Shown here one piece after another: positions 9,178-18,293 of a DNA stretch of 39,750 nucleotides. Each line of letters begins with the position of its first letter. Positions within the stretch are counted from its first letter, which is position 1. The stretch is from assembly GCA_024279915.1 (NCBI GenBank), contig JAJRRB010000002.1:1-39750 (forward strand), read 5' to 3'. Origin of the DNA: Deltaproteobacteria bacterium. Lineage in GTDB: Bacteria > Desulfobacterota > Desulfuromonadia > Desulfuromonadales > BM103. A program made the position numbers and the translations under genes. The notes beneath the pieces are model-generated. The model worked only from the letters and a program-made list of their open reading frames with translations, searched no databases and had not been told where the DNA came from.

Positions 9178-10101
9178 GTGTTGGAAAAGAACAAAATCAA
9201 ATTGAATAATATATACGCCCTGCTGGTTGTTGTTGTCCTGGCTATGCCGTTGGTTGCTAATAATTATGTCCTGAATACCTTTTCAGATGTCTGGTTCTAC
9301 GTAATCGTCTGCCTGGGATTGAATATTGTTGTTGGCTACGCTGGCTTACTGGACCTCGGTTATGCTGCTTTCTTTGCTGTCGGAGCCTATACCACGGCGA
9401 TCCTCACTACGACTTTCGGCATGAACTTCTGGATGACCATTCCTTTTGCCATGCTTTTTGCGGCGATCTCAGGGGTTATTATCGGTGGTCCAACCCTGAG
9501 ACTCCGAAGCGACTACCTGGCGATTGTCACCCTCGGCTTTGGTGAAATAGTCAGGCTTACTGCCAGAAATCTTGAGATTACAGGTGGCGCCAGTGGCATC
9601 TACGGGATCGAAAGGCCATTCTTCTTCGGTATCGAAATGAATGGCAGCATTCATTTCTACTACGCTTTCCTCATGCTTGCTTTTCTGGCCATTTTTGTCA
9701 GTTTCAGGCTGCAGTATTCGAGATTGGGCAGGGCCTGGCAATATGTCCGAGAAGATGAAGACGCAGCAGAGGCCATGGGTATCAACCGGGTCAGAGTCAA
9801 ACTCTCCGCTTACGTGATTGGTGCTGTGTTAGGTGGAGTTGCCGGGAGCTTCTTTGCAGTCAAAATGACGGCGATCTCTCCTGAGACGTTTATGTTTACC
9901 CAGTCAATCCTGATTCTCCTGGGTGTGGTCATTGGAGGTATGGGCAAGATACCGGGAGTTGTCTGCGGTGCTTTCATCCTCGTGCTCTTCCCGGAAATAT
10001 TCCGCTTTGTCGGTGATATGCGCCTGCTGGCTTTTGCCGTCATCATGCTGATCATCATGTTGAAACGTCCACAAGGCCTCTGGCCGTCCAGACTGGGCTA
10101 G
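9178..10101 (+). CDS. livM: Branched-chain-type amino acid ABC transporter permease LivM
   Basis: 307 residues. I start at the GTG at 9178, two bases after the livH stop and behind GAGAGGA, although the frame is open further upstream inside livH; the next codon TTG is an alternative. Family signatures are present: VVGYAGLLDLGYAAFFAVGA, TLRLRSDYLAIVTLGFGEI, and the loop REDEDAAEAMGINRVRVKLS that contacts the ATPases. The C-terminal MLKRPQGLWPSR is also typical. It is the second membrane subunit of the LivHMGF importer. Confidence 0.93.
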   Translation: MLEKNKIKLNNIYALLVVVVLAMPLVANNYVLNTFSDVWFYVIVCLGLNIVVGYAGLLDLGYAAFFAVGAYTTAILTTTFGMNFWMTIPFAMLFAAISGVIIGGPTLRLRSDYLAIVTLGFGEIVRLTARNLEITGGASGIYGIERPFFFGIEMNGSIHFYYAFLMLAFLAIFVSFRLQYSRLGRAWQYVREDEDAAEAMGINRVRVKLSAYVIGAVLGGVAGSFFAVKMTAISPETFMFTQSILILLGVVIGGMGKIPGVVCGAFILVLFPEIFRFVGDMRLLAFAVIMLIIMLKRPQGLWPSRLG

Positions 10102-10123
10102 TTGCATTACAGGAGATTAAAGA

Positions 10124-10891
10124 ATGTCCCTGTTGGAAGTTAAGGATATTGTTCTGAAATTCGGTGGCCTCACGGTTATCGATTCGATGAATATGACCAT
10201 AAAGGAAGGCTCAATCATGAGCCTGATCGGTCCGAATGGTGCCGGGAAAACATCAATATTTAACTCGATCACTGGATTTTATCGGCCCGACTCCGGACAA
10301 ATTAACTTTCGCGACAAGTCGATTATGCGAAAAAAGCCGCACAAGATTACTCAGGCCGGAATGGCGCGCACTTTTCAGAATTTACGCTTGTTCAAAAACA
10401 TGTCGGTCATCGACAATGTGAAATCTGGTATGCATTGCCGGTCTCATGTCGGTTTCTTAGGTTCGGTATTGAGATCTCCAGGTCAACAAAAGGAAGAAAA
10501 GGAGATTACTGAGCATTGCGAGCAGTGCCTGGACTTCGTCGGTATTCTCGATCAGGAGAACCGTTCTGCTTCCACTCTTTCCTATGGTGACCAGAGGCGA
10601 GTTGAGTGGGCAAGGGCGCTGGCAACCAAACCCAAGTTTCTGCTTCTGGATGAACCGGCTGCAGGGCTCAACTTTGACGAAAAACAGCAACTGATTGAGC
10701 TCATCAAAAGAATTCGTGATGAACTCGGTATTACTGTGCTGCTGATAGAGCATGACATGGGCCTGGTCATGAAAGTGTCCGAGTATATCTACGTGATTGA
10801 TTACGGCAAGAACATCGCCCAAGGCCTTCCGGAAGAAGTTAAGAATGATCCCAAGGTTATAGAGGCTTACCTTGGAAAGGACGATGACTGA
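10124..10891 (+). CDS. livG: ABC transporter ATP-binding protein LivG
   Basis: 255 residues, ATG behind ACAGGAGA. Cytoplasmic ATPase subunit with Walker A GPNGAGKT (36-43), the Q-loop region ARTFQNLRLFKNMSV, the ABC signature LSYGDQRRVEWARAL, Walker B LLLDEPAAGLN and the switch histidine in LLIEHDMGLVM. The LivG subclass is recognised by the FQNLRLF motif and the C-terminal DPKVIEAYLG. It is separated by two bases from livF, with which it forms the nucleotide-binding heterodimer. Confidence 0.95.
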   Translation: MSLLEVKDIVLKFGGLTVIDSMNMTIKEGSIMSLIGPNGAGKTSIFNSITGFYRPDSGQINFRDKSIMRKKPHKITQAGMARTFQNLRLFKNMSVIDNVKSGMHCRSHVGFLGSVLRSPGQQKEEKEITEHCEQCLDFVGILDQENRSASTLSYGDQRRVEWARALATKPKFLLLDEPAAGLNFDEKQQLIELIKRIRDELGITVLLIEHDMGLVMKVSEYIYVIDYGKNIAQGLPEEVKNDPKVIEAYLGKDDD

Positions 10892-10893
10892 AG

Positions 10894-11610
10894 ATGTCTG
10901 ATGTAGTCTTGAAAATAACCGATTTGCATGCACATTACGGACAGATTCACGCACTGCGAGGGATCAATCTGGAAGTCAGGGCCGGTCAGATCGTTACCCT
11001 GCTCGGAGCCAATGGTGCCGGGAAAAGCACCACCATGAAATGCATCTCGGGTTTACTGAAACCGACCGGTGGCAAGATAGAGTTTATGGGCGAGAGTATC
11101 TTCGGTGTAGCTGCCCATGAAATTGTCAAGAAAGGCCTGATCCAGGTCCCTGAAGGGAGAAAGATCTTCAAGGGTATGACGATTCAGGAAAACCTCGAGC
11201 TTGGATCTTTTACTCTGAAGGACGATGCTGAACGTAAAAAGAGAATGGAGCATGTCTACGAGCTCTTTCCGGTGCTTGGCGAAAGGCGCCACAGAGATTC
11301 AGGAATGCTCTCTGGTGGTGAACAGCAGATGCTGGCTATAGGCCGGGCGCTAATGGTCAACCAGAAGCTGGTTCTCCTCGATGAACCGTCAATGGGGCTA
11401 GCGCCATTTCTGGTGAAAAACATCATGAAGGTTATCAAGCGGCTCAATGAGGAAGGGATTACGATCCTCCTGGTGGAGCAGAATGCAAAAATGGCTTTGA
11501 ACATTGCTGATTACGGTTATGTGGTCGAAACCGGTGAAATTGTTATGCATGACGATGGTGATGTGCTGAAGAAGGATGAACGGATTATTAATGCTTATCT
11601 TGGTGAGTGA
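10894..11610 (+). CDS. livF: ABC transporter ATP-binding protein LivF
   Basis: 238 residues, ATG two bases after the livG stop. It has Walker A GANGAGKS (38-45), signature LSGGEQQMLAIGRAL, Walker B LVLLDEPSMGLAP and the histidine-lacking LivF switch LLVEQNAKMAL, which distinguishes LivF from LivG. The VPEGRKIFKGMTIQENLELG stretch is diagnostic of LivF. It is the last gene of the transporter operon; a GC hairpin and a repeat block follow. Confidence 0.95.
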   Translation: MSDVVLKITDLHAHYGQIHALRGINLEVRAGQIVTLLGANGAGKSTTMKCISGLLKPTGGKIEFMGESIFGVAAHEIVKKGLIQVPEGRKIFKGMTIQENLELGSFTLKDDAERKKRMEHVYELFPVLGERRHRDSGMLSGGEQQMLAIGRALMVNQKLVLLDEPSMGLAPFLVKNIMKVIKRLNEEGITILLVEQNAKMALNIADYGYVVETGEIVMHDDGDVLKKDERIINAYLGE

Positions 11611-11635
11611 GGTTTAAATGCCTCTTGGGTATATT

Positions 11636-11660
11636 CCCCGCTGGGTGCGGCGGGGTTGTT
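11636..11660 (+). terminator. Weak terminator-like hairpin after livF
   Basis: CCCCGC (11636-11641) can pair with GCGGGG (11650-11655), followed by TTGTT. The short T-rich tail makes this a weak candidate. Confidence 0.35.
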
Positions 11661-11667
11661 CGTTGTC

Positions 11668-11844
11668 GTAGGGGCGAAGCAAGTTTCACCTGCTTCGCCC
11701 GGTTTTGACTTTCGTTGCGACAAGGGCTTGGCAAGCTTCGCCCGGTTTTGACTTTCGTTGCGACAAGGGCTTGGCAAGCTTCGTCCATTTTGGGTTTTTC
11801 TTGTGACAAGGGCGAAGCAGGTGTGACGTTTGCTTAGCCCCTAC
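11668..11844. repeat. REP-type 'TAGGGGCGAAGC' element with an internal 43 bp tandem duplication
   Basis: The block starts GTAGGGGCGAAGCAAG and ends with the inverted TTGCTTAGCCCCTAC, as do three other copies (18410, 18926, 19305). Inside, a 43 bp unit is repeated head to tail (11692-11734 and 11735-11777). It is noncoding and lies between livF and the dehydrogenase gene. Confidence 0.75.
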
Positions 11845-11893
11845 GATAGATAAATCGGGTTTTGTTTGTTGTCATTGCATGGGAGAATGCGTG

Positions 11894-12640
11894 ATGGATT
11901 TTACAGGAAAAGTTGCTCTGGTTACCGGGGCGGCATCAGGTATGGGTGCTGCAACTGCTCGTGAATTCAGTGCTGCCGGTGCAAAGGTCGTTATCGTTGA
12001 TCGCAACGCAGAGCTCGCCGCGCAAGTTGCCGCCGAGATCGCTTGCGATCCTCCTCTTATTGGTGACATCAGTGATTCGGCTTTCTGCGCACAAGCTGTA
12101 GCGACGGCCGTGGAGCGTTATGGTCGTCTGGATGTTCTGGTCAATGCTGCAGGGATTATCGTTCGTGCCGATGGTCTGGAGACCTCGGATGAGCAATGGC
12201 AGCGCATCATGAATGTCAACGTCAACGGTGTGTTCTTTATGAGTCGCGCAGCTGTTGCCGTGATGAAAAAACAAGGTTCCGGTGCTGTTGTGAATTTCGG
12301 TTCAATCTGGGGCGAAGTTGGAGCTGCTGGCGTTATGGCCTATTGCGCTTCGAAGGGCGCTGTCCACCAGATTACCCGGGCGATGGCTCTGGATCACGTT
12401 AAGGACGGCATCAGGATTAACGCGGTTTGCCCCGGCGAGGTCAACACGCCGATGCTGAGTTCCGAGCGTTCCGGGCCGGTTACTTCTGAAATGATGCAGG
12501 CATTGGCCGATTCTGTACCGATGGGACGTCTGGCCGAACCGGTCGAAATTGCCCAGGTTGTTCTCTTCCTCTCATCCGATGCCGCCAGCTATATGACCGG
12601 CGCGATGATTAACGTCGATGCTGGGTTTACAGCGAGGTAA
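11894..12640 (+). CDS. Short-chain dehydrogenase/reductase (SDR)
   Basis: 248 residues. The ATG at 11894 is chosen over 11879 because GGGAGA at 11881-11886 then serves as ribosome site. Classical SDR: dinucleotide motif TGAASGMG (11-18), NAAG motif (LVNAAGIIVRAD) and catalytic Ser137, Tyr150 and Lys154 (YCASK). The C-terminus YMTGAMINVDAGFT is the usual classical SDR ending. The acidic residue VIVDRN at the end of strand 2 favours NAD(H). It oxidises or reduces an alcohol/ketone whose identity cannot be read from sequence. Ten bases separate it from the aldo/keto reductase gene, so the two probably form an operon and may share a substrate. Confidence 0.9.
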   Translation: MDFTGKVALVTGAASGMGAATAREFSAAGAKVVIVDRNAELAAQVAAEIACDPPLIGDISDSAFCAQAVATAVERYGRLDVLVNAAGIIVRADGLETSDEQWQRIMNVNVNGVFFMSRAAVAVMKKQGSGAVVNFGSIWGEVGAAGVMAYCASKGAVHQITRAMALDHVKDGIRINAVCPGEVNTPMLSSERSGPVTSEMMQALADSVPMGRLAEPVEIAQVVLFLSSDAASYMTGAMINVDAGFTAR

Positions 12641-12649
12641 AGGTGACTT

Positions 12650-13651
12650 ATGGAATACCGTATTCTGGGCAGAACCGGTGTCAAGGTCGCGCCGCTTTGT
12701 CTCGGCTCCGATAACTTTGCCAACCCCACCTCAGAGGCTGAATCAATAGCCATTATCGACCGTGCCATGGACGCCGGTATCAACCTGATTGATACCAGCA
12801 ACAGCTACGCCAAAGGCGAGAGTGAACGGATTATCGGTCGTGCTCTCGCGGCCAACGGTCGTCGTGATCAAGTCATGATTGCCACTAAAGTGCATTACCC
12901 GACTGGTCCCGGCCCGAACGACTGTGGCAACTCCCGTTTACACATTATCAAGGCGTGTGAAGATTCCTTACGCCGTTTGCAAACAGACCACATCGACCTT
13001 TACCAATTGCATCGCCCTTCCTTTGAGCTGCCAATCGATGAGGCCTTGAGCGCACTGACCGATCTGGTGCGGCAGGGCAAGGTGCGCTATGTCGGTTGTT
13101 CCACGACTCCGGCCTGGAAGGCGATGGAAGCTATTATGGGCAGCGAGTTGAAGGGTTACGTGCGCTTCGTCTCGGAACAACCGCCCTACAATTTGCTGGA
13201 TCGACGGATTGAAAACGAGATGGTGCCGATGTGTAAAGAGTACCAGATGGGCATCTTCCCCTGGTCTCCGATGGCCATGGGTATCCTGGCTGGCCGATAC
13301 GCTGATGCTGAAAATGCGCCGGCCGATTCGAGGGCCACTCTGCGTGGCGGGATTTATGCTGAAAGGATCACCGCGCGTGGCATAGAAGTGGGCAACAAGT
13401 TCGTACAGTTGGCAAAAGACAGCGGTGTTTCACCTGCACAATTGGCGGTTTTGTGGGTCAAGGATCAACCCGGAATCACAGCCCCCCTTATTGGTCCTCG
13501 GACGATGGAGCAGCTTGAGCACTTTTTGCCCGTTATGGAGATGCAACTCACTGATCAAATCCGTGAAGCTTATGATGAACTGGTTCCGCCGGGCAGTGCA
13601 GTCTCTGATTTCCACAATTCAGCACCCTGGATGAAGATGCAGATAGTTTAA
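12650..13651 (+). CDS. Aldo/keto reductase family oxidoreductase
   Basis: 333 residues, a TIM-barrel NADPH-dependent reductase. The catalytic tetrad is complete: Asp48 and Tyr53 ([12 protein letters not shown]), Lys80 (MIATKVHYP) and His121 (DLYQLHRPS). The opening [20 protein letters not shown] and C-terminal [17 protein letters not shown] match the YghZ/Kv-beta-like branch. It directly follows the SDR gene and is followed by a MITE-like repeat instead of an obvious terminator. Substrate unknown. Confidence 0.9.
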   Translation: MEYRILGRTGVKVAPLCLGSDNFANPTSEAESIAIIDRAMDAGINLIDTSNSYAKGESERIIGRALAANGRRDQVMIATKVHYPTGPGPNDCGNSRLHIIKACEDSLRRLQTDHIDLYQLHRPSFELPIDEALSALTDLVRQGKVRYVGCSTTPAWKAMEAIMGSELKGYVRFVSEQPPYNLLDRRIENEMVPMCKEYQMGIFPWSPMAMGILAGRYADAENAPADSRATLRGGIYAERITARGIEVGNKFVQLAKDSGVSPAQLAVLWVKDQPGITAPLIGPRTMEQLEHFLPVMEMQLTDQIREAYDELVPPGSAVSDFHNSAPWMKMQIV

Positions 13652-13658
13652 GCTGTGA

Positions 13659-13824
13659 TAGGAGGCTGTCGGACTATACGGGCCGAAGCGAAAATTCGGA
13701 AGTTTGAGGCCAGATTTTGGCTCGTTTGAGAGTAATAGCCATAGCTATTGGTAGAAAAGGAGCTGAAATATGGGCCAAACAGCCGGATTTGCAGCCGGAT
13801 CATGGATAGCCCGACAGCCTCCTA
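13659..13824. mobile_element. MITE-like element, family 1, copy A
   Basis: About 166 bp bounded by terminal inverted repeats that read TAGGAGGCTGTCGG inward from both ends. It is closely similar along its length to the reverse complement of 16622-16788, including the shared core GAGAGTAATAGCC. It has no coding capacity. It lies between the aldo/keto reductase and serine lyase genes. Confidence 0.75.
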
Positions 13825-13895
13825 GTCCTTTTAGATTTCCTTCCTGAGCCTCTGCGCTCCTTGACCTGATATTCCTCCAATGCGGAGTAATTGGT

Positions 13896-15464
13896 ATGAG
13901 CAACCTGCATCCAAGCATATTCAATGATGTCATCGGACCTGTCATGAGGGGTCCCTCCAGTTCGCATTGTGCCGCTGCATTACGCATCGGCTTGATCGCC
14001 AGAGACTTGATGGGTGGTTCCATAGACGAGGTGTTGGTTGAATGTGATGCGCAGGGCTCACTGGCAACGACCTTCGATGCTCAGGGCAGTGGCATAGGCT
14101 TGTGGGGTGGTTTGCTCGGTTGGGACGCAACCAATGACCGGCTTGCTGACTCCGGCAAAATTCTACACGCTGCTGGTGTCACCACCGAAGTGCGTATTGG
14201 TGAATTTGGCGATACCCATCCGAATACCTATCGACTGACTTTGAAGGGCGGTAGTGAGACACGCAAGCTGGTGGCACTTTCCACCGGTGGTGGCATGATC
14301 GAAGTTCTTTCGATCGACGACGTCCCGATTACAATGCATGGTGACCGGCATGAGACGCTCATCTTTCTCAACCAGAGCGACATGAGCGTGCTGACTCTGC
14401 TCGAACGTCACCTTGCCGATGAAAAACTCAAGCTCAACAGTCATGCCGGGTTCACAATTGTGCAGGTGCAGGGAAAAGCTGATGCTGAAATACTCCTGGC
14501 TTCATTGAAGGGGCAGCTTGCACATTTGCTGGTGAGAACGATTAAGCCGGTTATGCCTGTGCTTGCCATGGAAGAGGAGCCATTGCCGTTTCTGACATAC
14601 CAGGAGATGATGGATTATGGTGAGCAGCACTCCTTGGACCTTTGGGAATTGGCGGTAAAGTATGAGAGCGCCCGTGGCGGATTCGCTGAATCCGAAGTCT
14701 TTGAAAAAATGCGTGAGATCGCTGGGGTTATGCGTCGAGCCATAGATGCTGGACTTGCCGGGACAGCATACGATGATCGTATCCTGGGCTGGCAGTCTGG
14801 CAAGTTCAGAGATTTGATGGAGCAAGGTGCGTTGCTTGACGCGGGTGTCCTCAACAAGATTATCCTGGCTGTGACCGCAACCATGGAATGCAAGAGCTCC
14901 ATGGGGATCGTGGTTGCTGCGCCTACGGCAGGCTCATGTGGTGTTTTGCCGGGGAGTTGCCTGGCCACGGCCGATTTCCTGGGCGTGGGTGAGGACGATG
15001 TGGTTAAGGCGTTGCTCGCTGCAGGGATGATCGGTGTTTTTATTGCCAGGCAGGCGACCTTCTCGGCTGAAATAGGTGGCTGCCAGGCTGAATGTGGCTC
15101 TGCTTCCGGCATGTCTGCTGCCGGGCTGGTGACCTTGGCGGGCGGTAGTCTGGAGCAGGCCATTGCTGCCGCTTCCATGGCTCTGCAGTCGAGTTTCGGT
15201 ATGATCTGTGACCCGATCGCCAATCGGGTTGAAGCGCCCTGCCTGGGTAAAAACATGATGGCCGCGGGCAACGCGCTTTCTGCGGCGAATATGGCACTGG
15301 CCGAATTCGATCATCTGATCCCATTCGACGAAGTTCTGGTGGCCATGGACCAGGTCGGCAGGAGCCTGCCCCATGCCTTGCGCTGCACAGGTCTGGGGGG
15401 GTTGTCCATAACTGAAACCTCGCGGGGCATTGAAGAAAACCTGAAACAGAAGAAGAACGTGTAA
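13896..15464 (+). CDS. Iron-sulfur L-serine ammonia-lyase (L-serine dehydratase), fused beta-alpha type
   Basis: 522 residues, ATG behind GCGGAG. It deaminates L-serine to pyruvate and ammonia using a [4Fe-4S] cluster. The N-terminal beta domain (about 1-190; IGPVMRGPSSSHCAAALRIG) is fused to the alpha domain (about 215-510), as in single-chain L-SDHs. Cys396, Cys438 and Cys449 keep the 42- and 11-residue spacings I recall for the Legionella enzyme cluster ligands, and the APTAGSCGVLPG motif is present. The usual SSSHTAG reads SSSHCAA here, a small departure. It would feed pyruvate into central metabolism alongside the proline-to-glutamate route. Cys desulfidase-like relatives exist, so the exact substrate is not certain. 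Confidence 0.85.
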   Translation: MSNLHPSIFNDVIGPVMRGPSSSHCAAALRIGLIARDLMGGSIDEVLVECDAQGSLATTFDAQGSGIGLWGGLLGWDATNDRLADSGKILHAAGVTTEVRIGEFGDTHPNTYRLTLKGGSETRKLVALSTGGGMIEVLSIDDVPITMHGDRHETLIFLNQSDMSVLTLLERHLADEKLKLNSHAGFTIVQVQGKADAEILLASLKGQLAHLLVRTIKPVMPVLAMEEEPLPFLTYQEMMDYGEQHSLDLWELAVKYESARGGFAESEVFEKMREIAGVMRRAIDAGLAGTAYDDRILGWQSGKFRDLMEQGALLDAGVLNKIILAVTATMECKSSMGIVVAAPTAGSCGVLPGSCLATADFLGVGEDDVVKALLAAGMIGVFIARQATFSAEIGGCQAECGSASGMSAAGLVTLAGGSLEQAIAAASMALQSSFGMICDPIANRVEAPCLGKNMMAAGNALSAANMALAEFDHLIPFDEVLVAMDQVGRSLPHALRCTGLGGLSITETSRGIEENLKQKKNV

Positions 15465-15487
15465 GTTGTAGAGAATCTTGCATAAAT

Positions 15488-15567
15488 CGTCATCCTCGTG
15501 AAAACGGGGATCCAGTTGTTAGACAACCACAGAGAACCTCTGGATTCCCGCCTGCGCGGGAATGACG
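15488..15567. repeat. Palindromic 'CGTCATCC...GGATGACG' intergenic repeat, copy 1
   Basis: Begins CGTCATCCTCGTG, contains GGGGATCCA and CTCTGGATTCCCGC, and ends GGGAATGACG, so the ends are inverted. Similar copies lie at 18294-18372 (inverted) and 29156-29231. It is noncoding and flanked by TTGCA/TGCAA-containing arms. Confidence 0.75.
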
Positions 15568-15650
15568 GCAGATGAAGTTTATAGCATTTTGCAAGAGGCT
15601 CTGTAGAGATTCTTTTGCTTGTTAACTTTGAATTCCCCAGGAGATAAACG

Positions 15651-16612
15651 ATGAAAATCAGGATACTTGCAGCTGCTGATGTTAAAGCGGCACTACCGAT
15701 GCCGAAAGCGATTGAGGCAATGAAGCAGGCTTATGTGCAGTTCTCTACGGGGCGTTCGACAGTCCCTCTGCGCACCCATGTGCAGACTGAAAAGGGGTCA
15801 GCCTGCTGATGCCGGCCTATCTGCACGACAGCCAGAACCTTGGCGTCAAGATCATTTCTATTTATGAAGACAATCCAAAGCAGAATCTGCCGACCATCTC
15901 TGCAACCGTCATGGTTCTCGACCCCGAGGCCGGTTTCCCGCTGGCGCTGATGGATGGCAGCAGCCTCACCGCAATCCGTACCGGTGCCGGTGGTGGTGCT
16001 GCGGCTGATGTGCTGGCGCGCAAGGACGCTAAAAACGTGGCCTTGTTTGGAGCTGGGGTGCAGGCGAGGACACAATTGCAAGCGGTGCTCGCAGTTCGTA
16101 AGATCGAAGAAGTCAGCATCATTGATCACTTCGAAGAAGCGGCAAATCGTCTGGCTGATGAGGTTGCCACCTGGCCGAATGCTCCCAAGGTTGTGCTTGG
16201 ACGGACCCCGCGCGAAGCCGTGCAGGTTGCTGATATTGTCCTGACCGCGACCACATCGCCGACCCCTCTCTTTGATGGTAATGACCTCAAACCCGGTACG
16301 CACATTACCGGTATCGGCACCTTCACTCCGGACAAGCGGGAAGTTGATGAGGTTGCCGTGGGCCGCGCCATGGTCGTGGTTGACTCTTGCGAAGCTTGTC
16401 TGGAAGAGGCAGGAGATATCATTATTCCGAATGCGCAGATTGATGCTGAACTTGGCGAAATTCTTAACGGTGATAAACCCGGGCGTGAAAATGATGAGCA
16501 GATCACTTTCTTCAAGTCTGTCGGGGTTGCTGTGCAGGACACCATGGCGGCTGCACTGGTTTTTGCTGCGGCAAAAGAGCAGGGGCTGGGGACGGAGGTT
16601 GATCTTTCCTGA
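15651..16612 (+). CDS. Ornithine cyclodeaminase / mu-crystallin family protein, frameshifted
   Basis: The ATG at 15651 follows CAGGAGA. The first 52 codons run to a TGA at 15807-15809, while the rest is open in another frame from about 15798. Adding one G to the GGGG run at 15795-15798 restores HVQTEKGVSLLMPAYLHDSQ and a product near 320 residues, the family norm. The Rossmann region (GAGVQARTQLQAV) and the LTAIRTGAGGGAAADVLA stretch are typical. Members include ornithine cyclodeaminase (ornithine to proline), delta-1-pyrroline-2-carboxylate reductase and some alanine dehydrogenases; sequence alone does not decide between them. Either of the first two would fit the proline theme here. I infer a sequence error, not a pseudogene. 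Confidence 0.85.
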
Positions 16613-16621
16613 TACGTTAGT

Positions 16622-16788
16622 TAGCAGCCTGTCGGACAATCAATAAACTGGCTGCAAATTCGTCTGTTTGATCCATATTTCAGCTCCTTGTCGACCAATA
16701 GCTACGGCTATTACTCTCAAATGAGCCAAAATCTGGCTTCAAACATTCAAATTTTCGCTTCAGCCCTGATTGTCCGACAGGCTGCTAG
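16622..16788. mobile_element. MITE-like element, family 1, copy B
   Basis: 167 bp with perfect 21 bp terminal inverted repeats (16622-16642 and 16768-16788; TAGCAGCCTGTCGGACAATC inward). The interior matches copy A at 13659-13824 in opposite orientation. Its right end is 23 bp from the start codon of the second sigma-54 activator, so it makes up that gene's upstream region. Confidence 0.85.
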
Positions 16789-16811
16789 AAGCCGTTTGCG
16801 AGGGATGTCGC

Positions 16812-18260
16812 ATGGCGAAGGAAGTGAGTTCTGCAAATAAAAGCACGGGACTGGAAGAACTGACCCGGGAGCTTGATGCGATCATCGAATCATCATCGGA
16901 CGGTCTCTTTGTCTGCGATGGCTCTGGTCGCATCATCCACATGAATCCGGTCTCTGCCCGGATTAATCATGCCCCTCCGGAAAAGGTGATTGGCCGCGAT
17001 TATCTCGATGTCGCTAAAGAGGGTTATGTCATCCTGCCTTCAGCTGCCCTTGAAGCCATTAAGAAGCGTGACGTTGTCAGCCTGTTGCAGGAAAACCGCT
17101 ACGGCTTGAAGCTTATCTCTACGGCAACGCCGGTTTTTGATGACAACGGTGAAGTGTTTCGGGTTGTTGTCAGCGAAAGGGATATCACCGAAATTGATCG
17201 TTTGCAAAGAGAGCTGGAAGATCAGCAATCAATCGGTGACCAGTTCCGTCATCAGGTTCTAGAACTGCAACTTGAGCATCTCGACGCGCAACCGATTATT
17301 GCCAGAAGCCCCCTCATGGTTAAGACTCTTCAGCTGTCCATTAAGTTGAGTGAGGTTGATTCCACAGTTCTAATCCTCGGTGAATCTGGAGTCGGTAAAG
17401 GCTTAATTGCCGATTTAATTCATAAAAACTCACGTCGCGCTAAGAATCCGATCATTAAAATCAATTGTGGTGCTATTCCAGAAACCTTGATTGAGGCTGA
17501 ACTCTTTGGTTATGAAAAGGGGGCTTTTACCGGAGCCTCTGCCCGCAAGCCTGGCCATCTTGAACTGGCTGATGGTGGCACTTTGCTCCTTGATGAAGTC
17601 GCCGAACTGCCTCTTACGTCTCAGGTCAAGCTCTTGCGTTTTATGGAAGATGGCATGGTCTCCCGCCTGGGGAGTACTTCCAGTCGCAGAATTGATGTCA
17701 GAATTCTTGCTGCGACCAATCGCGATCTTGAACATCAGGTTGAGGCCGGGCTGTTTCGAGCTGACCTTTTCTATCGTCTCAGCGTTATTCCATTGACCGT
17801 GCCAGCATTGCGGGAACGTAAAGAATGCCTTGTTCCATTGATCCGTTCCTATATCGATCATTTTGCGCAGCGATCAAATGTTTCAAAGCGGCTGACTGCT
17901 GCAGCTCTTGATGTGTTGGTCCACTACCGGTATCCGGGTAATGTCCGAGAATTGATGAATATTTGTGAGCGCATGGTGGTGATGTCCGATACTGAGGTCA
18001 TTGACGTGAGCGATCTTCCACAGGATGTTGTCGTTGGGACAAATATTGAATCTGATCCTTCTGCAGGGTCTTGGCCAGCAGAAATGAAGATGGTGCAAAT
18101 CCTGGAAAGCGTTGAAAAGCGTGTGTTGACTGATGCGTGTAAGCGTTATCGTAAACAACAGGATATTGCTGCTGCGCTGGGGATGAGCCAACCGACGGTT
18201 GCACGAAAGTTGCGGAAGTATGGAATCGGCTCTCACCTTAAAGATAATGACAACGAATAA
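16812..18260 (+). CDS. Sigma-54-dependent transcriptional activator with one PAS domain
   Basis: 482 residues. The ATG at 16812 is chosen because GAGGG lies just upstream; the open frame further left runs into the MITE. Layout: PAS domain (about 20-130, SSSDGLFVCDGSGRIIHMNP), linker helix, AAA+ domain with Walker A GESGVGKG (190-197) and GAFTGA loop (237-242), and a Fis-type HTH (QDIAAALGMSQPTVARKLRKYG). It is a close paralogue of the activator at 4697-6436 but lacks that protein's first N-terminal sensor segment. No receiver domain. Target promoters are not evident next to it; it may share the TGCATA sites with its paralogue or act on the serine lyase/cyclodeaminase genes upstream. Function inferred from family only. 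Confidence 0.9.
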   Translation: MAKEVSSANKSTGLEELTRELDAIIESSSDGLFVCDGSGRIIHMNPVSARINHAPPEKVIGRDYLDVAKEGYVILPSAALEAIKKRDVVSLLQENRYGLKLISTATPVFDDNGEVFRVVVSERDITEIDRLQRELEDQQSIGDQFRHQVLELQLEHLDAQPIIARSPLMVKTLQLSIKLSEVDSTVLILGESGVGKGLIADLIHKNSRRAKNPIIKINCGAIPETLIEAELFGYEKGAFTGASARKPGHLELADGGTLLLDEVAELPLTSQVKLLRFMEDGMVSRLGSTSSRRIDVRILAATNRDLEHQVEAGLFRADLFYRLSVIPLTVPALRERKECLVPLIRSYIDHFAQRSNVSKRLTAAALDVLVHYRYPGNVRELMNICERMVVMSDTEVIDVSDLPQDVVVGTNIESDPSAGSWPAEMKMVQILESVEKRVLTDACKRYRKQQDIAAALGMSQPTVARKLRKYGIGSHLKDNDNE

Positions 18261-18293
18261 AGGCTCTTACAAAACGTAATAAAATCCATTGAT

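Noticed and set aside
15807-15809. TGA in the cyclodeaminase gene as a selenocysteine codon
   Set aside because: The reading frame after the TGA is not the conserved one; the missing base at the upstream G run explains the stop.
16770-16811. Upstream TTG start for the second activator
   Set aside because: It lies in the inverted repeat of MITE copy B; the ATG at 16812 has a proper ribosome site.
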